Of a DNA stretch of 64,000 nt, positions 1-6,743 are shown piece by piece. Under the pieces are notes generated by a model. That model saw only the letters and a program-made list of their open reading frames with translations, had not been told where the DNA came from and searched no databases. Source of the DNA: Acidobacteriaceae bacterium (GTDB lineage Bacteria > Acidobacteriota > Terriglobia > Terriglobales > Acidobacteriaceae); contig PMYL01000054.1 of NCBI GenBank assembly GCA_003170825.1, positions 1 through 64,000 of the forward strand, given 5' to 3'. Position numbers and translations under genes: made by a program. Position 1 is the first letter of the stretch. Each line of letters opens with the position of its first letter.

Positions 1-5
1 CCCTA

Positions 6-1156
6 GTGTCCTGTCTCTGAAATAAGTTGAATAATAACAAAGGATCGCTTCATCGGATAGAGTGGGAGGAACTCCGATGGGGCGACCGCTCATTCCGTTG
101 TCGATCAACGCCGAAGATCAGGCGCAGTTGCTGTCCTGGACCAAGAGGCAGAAGACCGCGCAGGCGCTGGCCATGCGCTCCCGCGTTGTTTTGCTGGCCG
201 CAGACGGGCAGAGCAACACGGCCACTGCACATCAGTTGGGCGTGACGGTGCAGACTGTGGGAAAGTGGCGGCAGCGTTACCTGGACCAGGGTGTGGATGG
301 CCTGCTCGATGAGCCACGGCCGGGCACTTCGCGCAAGCTCTCCGACAAGGATGTCGAGCGGGTGCTGGCTCTGACGCTGGAGTCCACCCCAACCGACGCC
401 ACGCATTGGTCAACCCGCTCCATGGCCAAGCAGGCGGGCTTGAGCCGGGCATCGATCCATCGCATCTGGCAGGCTTTTTCCCTGGCTCCGCATCGCTCTG
501 AGACCTTCAAGCTGTCCAAAGACCCACTCTTTATTGAAAAAGTGCGCGACATCGTTGGTTTGTATTTGGCCCCGCCTGATCGCGCCCTGGTTTTGTGCGT
601 CGACGAAAAAAGTCAGATTCAGGCGCTGGACCGCTCGGCACCCCTGTTGCCCATGCGGCCCGGACAGATCGAGCGCAGAACGCATGACTATGTCCGGCAC
701 GGCACGACCAGCTTGTTTGCGGCCCTGGATACGAAGACCGGCAAGGTGATTGGACTCGCCCAGCAGCGCCATCGCAGCGAAGAATTTCGTAACTTCCTCG
801 ACACCATCGAAGCCAACGTGCCGGCCGCGTTGGAGGTTCACTTGATTCTGGATAACTACGGAACGCACAAGACGGCTATGATTCGCAACTGGCTGGCCAA
901 AAGACCGCGCTTCCACCTGCACTTTACGCCCACTTCCGCCAGTTGGCTCAATCTGGTTGAGCGATGGTTTGCCTTACTCACCGAAAAGCAGTTGCGGCGG
1001 GGCGTGCATCGCTCAACCAAGGAACTGAAGGACGCCATCCTGGCCTACATCAACAACCACAACCAAGAGCCGAAACCATTCGTTTGGCACAAAACTGCCG
1101 ATCAGATACTGGACTCCGTTGCCCGCTTTTGTAAGCGAACTTTAGAGACGGGACAC
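6..1156 (+). mobile_element. IS630-family insertion sequence
   Basis: Complete IS with one transposase gene. The ends form an imperfect inverted repeat: 6-22 reads GTGTCCTGTCTCTGAAA and the reverse complement of 1140-1156 reads GTGTCCCGTCTCTAAAG, 14 of 17 matching. It is flanked by TA at 4-5 and 1157-1158, the dinucleotide target duplication expected of IS630/Tc1-mariner elements. Removing the element and one TA restores CCCTAGCCGC, the left arm of the dispersed stem-loop repeat found intact at 1912-1957, so it landed inside such a repeat. Only three bases of flank are visible on the left. Confidence 0.85.
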
Positions 1157-1159
1157 TAG
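77..1159 (+). CDS. IS630-family transposase
   Basis: 360-aa DDE transposase that cuts and pastes the IS at TA dinucleotides. An N-terminal helix-turn-helix region (about residues 15-60, ending near a GLLDEPRPG segment) precedes a winged HTH and the RNase H-fold core. The catalytic acidic residues are visible as VDEKSQ (first Asp), LILDNYGTHK (second Asp) and WLNLVERWF (Glu). The ATG at 77 is preferred over the in-frame GTG at 62 because GGAGGA lies just upstream of it. The stop codon is unusual: TA comes from the target duplication and G from the flanking repeat, so the element does not encode its own stop. The frame is intact, so it may be active. Confidence 0.9.
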   Translation: MGRPLIPLSINAEDQAQLLSWTKRQKTAQALAMRSRVVLLAADGQSNTATAHQLGVTVQTVGKWRQRYLDQGVDGLLDEPRPGTSRKLSDKDVERVLALTLESTPTDATHWSTRSMAKQAGLSRASIHRIWQAFSLAPHRSETFKLSKDPLFIEKVRDIVGLYLAPPDRALVLCVDEKSQIQALDRSAPLLPMRPGQIERRTHDYVRHGTTSLFAALDTKTGKVIGLAQQRHRSEEFRNFLDTIEANVPAALEVHLILDNYGTHKTAMIRNWLAKRPRFHLHFTPTSASWLNLVERWFALLTEKQLRRGVHRSTKELKDAILAYINNHNQEPKPFVWHKTADQILDSVARFCKRTLETGH

Positions 1160-1195
1160 CCGCAAAAACAAAGACGCGGCGAGGGTGGGGCACCC
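1159..1195 (+). repeat. Dispersed stem-loop repeat, copy interrupted by the IS630 element
   Basis: Right part of a repeat whose left arm (ends CCCTA at position 5) is separated from it by the IS. Sequence from GCCGCAAAAAC to GGGGCACCC matches the intact copy at 1912-1957 apart from one base in the loop. Confidence 0.8.
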
Positions 1196-1271
1196 TGCTG
1201 TCGCGGCCCAATGAGGGAGCGCTTTTCTAACAATTCAGTCAAGAGCCGCCGCAATCGGTAAAATCAAAGGC

Positions 1272-1889
1272 ATGACACTCTCCGCGCAGGATCGCGCCCG
1301 GCGCATCAAAATCATTCTCTTCGACGTTGATGGCGTTCTGACCAACGGAAACATTTGGATCATTCCGGTTCCAGTTGTCTCGCCCGATGGCGCCATTTCC
1401 AGCAAGATGGTGGAGGCCAAGGGTTACAGCGCCCACGACGGCGCGGGCGTGACGCTGGCGCGGCTGGGCGGCATGAAGCTGGGCATCATCACCAAGCGCA
1501 TCTCCGAGACTGTGGCCCTGCGCGCCCGCGACCTGAAGCTGGAGTTCGTCTACCAGGGCCAGGCCTTCAAGATGCAGGCGGTGCGCGAGATCATGGCGAA
1601 GGAAGGTGTGACTCTGGACGAGATTGCTTATGTGGGCGACGATGTGATCGATCTGCCGGTAATGCGCGTATGCGGATTTGCCGTGGCCGTGGCCAATGCT
1701 CGGGCGCAGGTAAAGGCCGAGGCGCATTACGTGACTCCGAACAAGGGCGGGGACGGCGCAGCGCGCGATGCGATCGAGTTCATTCTCGAAGCCAAGGGAG
1801 TGTTGGAGCAGTGCATCGCGGCATCCATTGACGAGAGCAATCCTCTCCCGCCTTCGATCGACATCGGCAAGGGCGGCGACCTGGCGTAG
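1272..1889 (+). CDS. KdsC-like HAD phosphatase (3-deoxy-manno-octulosonate 8-phosphate phosphatase family)
   Basis: 205-aa HAD-superfamily hydrolase of the C0 (capless) KdsC/YrbI type. Motif I is DVDGVLTNG near residues 14-22, motif II the IITKR segment, and motif IV GDDVIDLPVM with the C-terminal VTPNKGGDGAARD segment typical of the family, which completes the tetramer's active site. In KDO synthesis this enzyme removes phosphate from KDO-8-P in the cytoplasm. Two differences from Escherichia coli KdsC are visible: about 10 extra residues after motif I (a WIIPVPVVSPDG stretch) and Lys where TGR is usual in motif II. No kdsA or kdsB lies nearby, so the substrate could be another 2-keto sugar phosphate. 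It stands alone before queC. Confidence 0.8.
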   Translation: MTLSAQDRARRIKIILFDVDGVLTNGNIWIIPVPVVSPDGAISSKMVEAKGYSAHDGAGVTLARLGGMKLGIITKRISETVALRARDLKLEFVYQGQAFKMQAVREIMAKEGVTLDEIAYVGDDVIDLPVMRVCGFAVAVANARAQVKAEAHYVTPNKGGDGAARDAIEFILEAKGVLEQCIAASIDESNPLPPSIDIGKGGDLA

Positions 1890-1911
1890 ATTCGTGGCGC
1901 GTAGGCAGCTT

Positions 1912-1957
1912 CCCACCCTAGCCGCAAAAACAAGGACGCGGCGAGGGTGGGGCACCC
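1912..1957 (+). repeat. Dispersed stem-loop repeat, intact copy
   Basis: 46-bp element. The left arm CCCACCCTAGCCGC and right arm GCGGCGAGGGTGGGG are nearly perfect inverted repeats around an A-rich loop, followed by CACCC. Related copies lie at 1159-1195 (split), 2741-2795 (expanded) and 46978-47023 (opposite strand). All are intergenic. The pattern resembles REP-type elements; a role as an mRNA-stabilising or terminating hairpin is possible but not shown. Confidence 0.8.
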
Positions 1958-1994
1958 AGCTTTGAGTAAAGGTGAAAGCGGTTTAGAAGGAAGC

Positions 1995-2714
1995 ATGGAT
2001 ATAGAAACGAAACGCGCGGTGGTGCTGTTGAGCGGAGGCCTCGACTCGGCAACCGTCCTGGCGATTGCCCGGAGCCAGGAGTACGAGCTGTACGCGCTCT
2101 CGTTCTCCTATGGCCAGCGGCACATTGTTGAGCTGGAGGCAGCCAGCCGGGTTGCCGCATCCATCGGCGTGGCGAGCCACCGCATCGCAGCCATCGATCT
2201 TCGGGTCTTCGGCGGATCCGCGCTCACCGGCGACATCGACGTTCCCAAGGGACGCACGACGGGCGAGATGGCGCACGGCATTCCCATCACCTACGTTCCG
2301 GCGCGAAACACCATCTTCCTCGCCTTTGCGCTGGCCTGGGCTGAAGTGCTGGGATCGAGCGACATCTTCATTGGTGTGAACGCGCTGGATTACAGCGGGT
2401 ATCCCGACTGCCGGCCGGAGTTCATCGAGGCTTTCGAGAAGATGGCCAACCTGGCGACCAAGGCCGGGGTCGAAGGCCGGCAGGCGCTCAAGATTCACAC
2501 GCCGCTGATCGCGCTGACCAAGGCGGAGATCATTCGCAAGGGGATTGAACTGGGCGTGGACTACGGGCTGACCAGCAGTTGCTACGATCCATCGCCTACG
2601 GGCGAGCCGTGCGGGGAGTGCGATTCGTGTTTGCTGCGGCGGAAGGGATTCCGGGAGAACGGGATCGAGGATCCGTTGTCGTACCTGAACGCAGAAGGTC
2701 AGGCTTGCTCATGA
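1995..2714 (+). CDS. queC: 7-cyano-7-deazaguanine synthase QueC
   Basis: 239 aa. It converts 7-carboxy-7-deazaguanine to preQ0 using ATP and ammonia, in the queuosine tRNA-modification pathway in the cytoplasm. The PP-loop ATP pyrophosphatase motif SGGLDS is at residues 13-18. The C-terminal zinc site is seen as the Cys cluster in [26 protein letters not shown] and PARNTIF match the family. The ATG at 1995 is chosen because AAGGAAG lies immediately upstream; the open frame extends back to 1947 only through the stem-loop repeat. queE follows after a gap filled by another repeat copy, and a queD remnant follows that. Confidence 0.95.
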   Translation: MDIETKRAVVLLSGGLDSATVLAIARSQEYELYALSFSYGQRHIVELEAASRVAASIGVASHRIAAIDLRVFGGSALTGDIDVPKGRTTGEMAHGIPITYVPARNTIFLAFALAWAEVLGSSDIFIGVNALDYSGYPDCRPEFIEAFEKMANLATKAGVEGRQALKIHTPLIALTKAEIIRKGIELGVDYGLTSSCYDPSPTGEPCGECDSCLLRRKGFRENGIEDPLSYLNAEGQACS

Positions 2715-2740
2715 ACGGGACCTACCGATGTTCGTGGTCT

Positions 2741-2795
2741 CCCACCCTAGCCGCAAAAAGTCGTCGCGGCGACACGCGGCGAGGGTGGGGCACCC
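2741..2795 (+). repeat. Dispersed stem-loop repeat, expanded variant
   Basis: Same arms as the copy at 1912-1957, but the loop is longer because a GTCGTCGCGGCGAC palindrome occupies its centre. Both copies sit immediately upstream of que genes and are preceded by a similar TTCGTGG stretch. Confidence 0.75.
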
Positions 2796-2817
2796 AGTTT
2801 GCGTGGGGTTGCTCCAG

Positions 2818-3456
2818 ATGAGCTACGCGGTCAAGGAAATCTTCTATACGCTGCAAGGCGAGGGGGCGCAGGCTGGGCGCGCGGCGGTTTTCTGCCGGTT
2901 CGCCGGATGCAATCTCTGGTCGGGACGCGAGGCGGACCGGGCGGCGGCGGTATGCCGGTTCTGCGACACGGAGTTTGTGGGCGTGGACGGGCCCGGCGGC
3001 GGGAAGTTTGAATCGGCGGAGGCGTTGGCAAAGGCGATCGAACAGAAGTGGCCTGGAGACGCTTCGGCAGGGAAGCGGTTCGTGGTCTGCACTGGAGGAG
3101 AGCCTTTTCTGCAATTGGACGCGAGCCTGATCGAGGCGCTGCACTCTTGCGATTTTGAGATTGCCGTGGAGACCAATGGGACGATTGCGGCTCCAGCGGG
3201 CCTGGATTGGTTGTGCGTGAGCCCCAAAGCCGGAACGGAGCTGGCGCAGAAGAGCGGAGACGAGTTGAAGCTGGTGTATCCTCAGGCTGGAGCCGATCCC
3301 CGGGAGTTCGAATCCCTTCGCTTCCGGCATTTTTTTCTGCAGCCGATGGATGGGCCCAGCCGCGCGGTGAATACAGAGCTTGCGCTCAAGTATTGCCTCG
3401 ATCATCCGCAGTGGCGATTGAGCCTGCAAACGCACAAGTTCCTGGGCATTCCATAA
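2818..3456 (+). CDS. queE: 7-carboxy-7-deazaguanine synthase QueE
   Basis: 212-aa radical SAM enzyme that contracts 6-carboxytetrahydropterin to 7-carboxy-7-deazaguanine, the step before QueC. The [4Fe-4S] cluster ligands have the QueE-type spacing Cys-X14-Cys-X2-Cys (from CNLWSG to VCRFCDT) rather than the usual CX3CX2C. The N-terminal FYTLQGEG and the CTGGEPFLQLD glycine-rich SAM segment are also present. The start at 2818 follows directly after the repeat at 2741-2795; the frame upstream of it is repeat sequence. No strong ribosome-binding site is visible. The stop (3454-3456) is almost in contact with the queD remnant. Confidence 0.93.
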   Translation: MSYAVKEIFYTLQGEGAQAGRAAVFCRFAGCNLWSGREADRAAAVCRFCDTEFVGVDGPGGGKFESAEALAKAIEQKWPGDASAGKRFVVCTGGEPFLQLDASLIEALHSCDFEIAVETNGTIAAPAGLDWLCVSPKAGTELAQKSGDELKLVYPQAGADPREFESLRFRHFFLQPMDGPSRAVNTELALKYCLDHPQWRLSLQTHKFLGIP

Positions 3457-3457
3457 T

Positions 3458-3544
3458 ATGGAGATATTCAAGGAGTTCACCATCGAGGCGGCGCACTGGC
3501 TGCCGAATCTTACCCATATAAAAAGGGAGATGCGGCCGGGATAG
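3458..3544 (+). pseudogene. queD remnant (6-carboxytetrahydropterin synthase, first ~17 codons)
   Basis: A 28-codon frame beginning MEIFKEFTIEAAHWLPN, which matches the start of QueD (typical FKEFTFEAAHRLPN, with the first zinc-binding His). Similarity ends at about 3508. The rest (LTHIKREMRPG) is unrelated and runs into a TAG. QueD is normally about 120 aa with two more zinc His residues and a catalytic Cys, all missing here. It begins 1 base after the queE stop, the natural operon position. The SIS gene starts 4 bases after its stop, so the break is at the edge of the aminosugar block. QueD activity must come from elsewhere if queuosine is made. Confidence 0.75.
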
Positions 3545-3548
3545 GAAC

Positions 3549-4682
3549 ATGCAGAATTTTGCCCATGAGATGTTGCGCGAGATCTACGAACAGCCGGAGG
3601 CGCTTCGCCGCACCCTGGCCCTTTATCTGTCGGGCGAGGGGCTGAAGCCGGATGTGGCCAGGCTGCTGGCGGGTTGGTCGATACCGGAGGGCGAGATTCT
3701 GATCGCCGCCTCGGGTTCCAGCCGGCACAGCGGGCTGGCTGCCGAGATTCTGCTGGAAGACCTGTGCGGCGTGGCCGTGGATGTGGAGTATGCCAGCGAA
3801 TACAGTTCCCGCGGGAGCCATGATAAGGAAGACGTGCGCCATCCCAGCGTGCTGGTGCTCTCCCAATCGGGCGAGACCTCCGACACGCTGGCTGCCTTGC
3901 GCGAGGCGCGCCTGCGCGGGCAGAAGACGCTGGCCATCACCAACGCCGCAGGTTCTTCCATGGAGCGGGAGGCCAACGTTTCCATGCCGCTGGCCGCCGG
4001 CGTGGAACGGGCGATTCCGGCCACCAAGAGCTTTACCTGCCAGTTGGCGGTGCTCTACCTGCTGGCGCTCTACGAGGGCGCGCGCCTGGGCCGGATGGAT
4101 GCCGCCGCGCTGGCCAGGCACATCGCGGATCTGCGGGCGTTGCCTGAAAGCATCGAAGCGCAGCTTGACGGCTGGCGGGAGCAGATGGCCTGGTTGGCGC
4201 GCAAGTACAAGTCCGCGGCCACCTTCCTCTATCTGGGCCGCGGCATCCACTACGCCATCGCGCGTGAAGGCGCGCTGAAGCTGAAGGAAGCCTCCTATGT
4301 CCATGCCGAGGGTTACCCGGCGGGCGAGTTGAAGCACGGGCCGAATGCGCTGGTCGGGGACCGCGTGCCGCTGGTGGCGCTGGCCACGGTGGATCGCAGC
4401 CTGGATGGCTCGGTGCTGCGGTATGAAAAGACGCTGCAACTGCTGCGCGAGATGAAGGCGCAAGGGGCCCAGGTGATAGCGATCGCCAACGCGGGCGATG
4501 AAGAGGCGGCGAGGCTGGTAAGCGATTGCGTTTACGTGCAGCCGGCCCCAGAGTACCTGCTGCCCATTGCGGAGGTGATTCCGCTGCAACTGTTCGCCTA
4601 CTTCATGGCCCTGGAACGCGGCGTGGACGTGGACCGGCCAAGAAATCTTTCCAAGGCGGTGGTGGAGCAGGGTGCAACTTAG
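3549..4682 (+). CDS. GlmS-like double-SIS protein, probable glucosamine-6-phosphate deaminase (NagB-II type)
   Basis: 377 aa, homologous to the C-terminal isomerase half of GlmS but without the N-terminal Cys glutaminase domain. SIS domain 1 contains LSQSGETSDTLAALREAR. Domain 2 contains REGALKLKEASYVHAEGY and GELKHGPNAL, and the tail carries DRPRNLSKAVVEQ like GlmS. Lacking glutaminase, it is unlikely to make GlcN6P from glutamine. Shewanella NagB-II has this architecture and deaminates GlcN6P to fructose-6-phosphate and ammonia. The neighbouring sugar porter and GH20 hexosaminidase support a catabolic role. AGGA upstream sets the start. Deaminase is favoured over an unknown sugar isomerase by context only. 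Confidence 0.75.
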   Translation: MQNFAHEMLREIYEQPEALRRTLALYLSGEGLKPDVARLLAGWSIPEGEILIAASGSSRHSGLAAEILLEDLCGVAVDVEYASEYSSRGSHDKEDVRHPSVLVLSQSGETSDTLAALREARLRGQKTLAITNAAGSSMEREANVSMPLAAGVERAIPATKSFTCQLAVLYLLALYEGARLGRMDAAALARHIADLRALPESIEAQLDGWREQMAWLARKYKSAATFLYLGRGIHYAIAREGALKLKEASYVHAEGYPAGELKHGPNALVGDRVPLVALATVDRSLDGSVLRYEKTLQLLREMKAQGAQVIAIANAGDEEAARLVSDCVYVQPAPEYLLPIAEVIPLQLFAYFMALERGVDVDRPRNLSKAVVEQGAT

Positions 4683-4731
4683 ATCGAGTTATGCATGCCT
4701 GCTTCACCCGGATCATTCGATATAACTCCTT

Positions 4732-6564
4732 CTATCGTGCTTCCCGCCCCTCGAAGTAGGCCTCGATCTCTTCCAGGGTTTTGCCTTTGGTTTCAGGCAG
4801 CAGGAAAGTGGCGACGAGGAAGTAGACTACCGTGAAGCCGGCGAACAGGAAGAACATGGACGAATAGCCGTGTTTGCCGACGAAGGGCAGGAAGATAGCG
4901 GCCAGCGTGGTCGAGACCAGTTGATTGATGACCAGGGCAATGCTCATGCCATTGGATCGAATGCGGGTAGGCATCAGCTCCGACAGCGCGAGCCACACGC
5001 ACACGCCGGGGCCGAGCGCAAAGAACGCCATAAATGCGTAGAGGCTCATGGCGACCCCCCAGCCGTGGCCGGCATCGGGAACCCGGCCGATCAGGGCCTT
5101 CTCGATCTTCAGCGGCGCGGACCGGGCCGCGTCCAGATCGGCAAAGGGATTCTTGAAGAAGGCTTCGACCTTGTTGGCGGGAACGCAGCTTGCGCGCGAG
5201 ATTTGAATGGGAGCGGCGGCTGGATCGCCGGAGCGCGCATAGCTGGTTGAGGCCGTGAAGCCTCCATAGGAGTAGATGATGGCCAGAGAGGCGCGATCGC
5301 TCTGGATATCGCTCCCCGCATAGCCCTCGCCGGCGAGCAATCTGTCCGCTTCGGCCGGATCGAAGCGCAAAGCTAACTCCTGATTCGGGCCAACCATGGC
5401 TTGAATCGGGCCGCGGCAATCCAGGTTCAGCTTTTCCGTTCTTAGAAACATTACCCCGACGGCGGTCAGGGAGACGATCATTCCACCGGCGCCGAGAATC
5501 AGCAGGAACTTGCGGCCCTTGCGATCGACCAGCGTGATGCCCACCATGGTCATGAGGAAATTCACGACCGTAAAAATCACGTAGCCCCAGTGCGCGTGGA
5601 GATCGGAGAGCCCGCTCTGAAGCAGGATGCCCGTGTTATAGCCGATGATGGAATTGATGCCTGTCGCGGTGTTGCAGAAGAGGATGACACAGGCCAGCAG
5701 AAAGGGAATCACATACTTCCGGCGCAAGAGGGAATCCTGAATCTTCCCGCCAATCTTCCCGCTGGACGAGCGCGGCGCCGTAGCAATATGCGCCGTCTCT
5801 TTCATCTCACACAACTCCAGGCCAGCCTGTTGCGGAGTCCGGGAGCGAAGCAGGGCCGCATGGGCAAGCTGTTCCTTGCCATGCCGGAACAGCCATCGCG
5901 GAGACTCCGTGACCAACAGGCTGCCCAGCGCAAACAGTATGCCTGGAGGAAGAGATACCCAAAAAATGCGACGCCAGGCCTGGTCCTTAAAAATCAAAAG
6001 ACTTGCGGCGTCGCCGGTTGCGGCCACCGCTTCAACGCGATAGCTGTAATAGATTCCGACCACGGCCGCGGCGACGATGCCGAGCGTGAGCAGCCATTGG
6101 AACACTCCTGTCCCCTTGCCGCGACTCGATGCCGGGAGGCACTCGGCCAGATAGAGCGGAACAACGACGCCAATGAGCCCGCCGCCGATGCCCTGCAGCA
6201 GGCGCCCGAAAAATAACGGCCCGTAGCCGTGCGAGAGGGCGATCACCGGGATGCTGAGAATAAACGCGACGCCGCTGAGGACCATCAGCGGCTTGCGGCC
6301 CATCCAATCGGCGAGCATGCCCGCAAACAGCGTGGAGAACACGCTGCCCAGCAGCACGGCAGCCACAATGACCGATAGTTGCGAAGCGGTCAGACGGGAA
6401 GTCGCTTCCAGATATGGCAATGCGCCACCGATGATGCCTACGTCGATCCCGTAGAGCAAGCCGCCGAGGCCCGCAACCAGCAGAAGAAAAAGGTTGTAGC
6501 CGCGCTTCCCGGAGGGATGGGCAGATGCGGGCATGTTCGTGGAAGGGAGGTCGTTCGTTGTCAT
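4732..6564 (-). CDS. MFS sugar porter family transporter
   Basis: 610-aa inner-membrane transporter with about 12 predicted helices. Sugar porter signatures are visible: GLLYGIDVGIIGGALPYL in helix 1, DWMGRKPLM after helix 2, GRLLQGIGGGL, VTESPRWLF at the end of the N-half, DRKGRKFLL, and PETKGKTLEEIEAYF at the C-terminus. It is longer than the usual 450-500 aa because of about 100 extra residues before the last helices (about residues 385-490), predicted periplasmic. It is convergent with the SIS gene and divergent from the GH20 gene, so N-acetylglucosamine or a chitooligosaccharide is a reasonable substrate guess. The substrate cannot be read from the sequence. Confidence 0.85.
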   Translation of the reverse strand: MTTNDLPSTNMPASAHPSGKRGYNLFLLLVAGLGGLLYGIDVGIIGGALPYLEATSRLTASQLSVIVAAVLLGSVFSTLFAGMLADWMGRKPLMVLSGVAFILSIPVIALSHGYGPLFFGRLLQGIGGGLIGVVVPLYLAECLPASSRGKGTGVFQWLLTLGIVAAAVVGIYYSYRVEAVAATGDAASLLIFKDQAWRRIFWVSLPPGILFALGSLLVTESPRWLFRHGKEQLAHAALLRSRTPQQAGLELCEMKETAHIATAPRSSSGKIGGKIQDSLLRRKYVIPFLLACVILFCNTATGINSIIGYNTGILLQSGLSDLHAHWGYVIFTVVNFLMTMVGITLVDRKGRKFLLILGAGGMIVSLTAVGVMFLRTEKLNLDCRGPIQAMVGPNQELALRFDPAEADRLLAGEGYAGSDIQSDRASLAIIYSYGGFTASTSYARSGDPAAAPIQISRASCVPANKVEAFFKNPFADLDAARSAPLKIEKALIGRVPDAGHGWGVAMSLYAFMAFFALGPGVCVWLALSELMPTRIRSNGMSIALVINQLVSTTLAAIFLPFVGKHGYSSMFFLFAGFTVVYFLVATFLLPETKGKTLEEIEAYFEGREAR

Positions 6565-6743
6565 GGTGGTGAGCCTCTTGCGCGAATTCCGCTACCGCTT
6601 AAGCTGAAAAGAACGGGTGAGCCAGGCAGGAACTCCCGTTCCTTACTTATTCTCGCTTGCCGGCACGGGACCAGCGCGCATGATTCGTCTACAATGACCG
6701 AATCGAAATGAAACGCTCACTTGGCGAGCTGAAGGTGATAAAG

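Noticed and set aside
3549-4682. Full glucosamine synthase GlmS
   Set aside because: The N-terminal Cys glutaminase domain is absent, and the gene's start and ribosome site are well placed, so nothing is missing upstream.
4683-4731. GAGTTAT/ATAACTC inverted repeat between convergent genes as a terminator
   Set aside because: Seven-bp stem with a loop of about 29 bases and no T-run; too weak to call.
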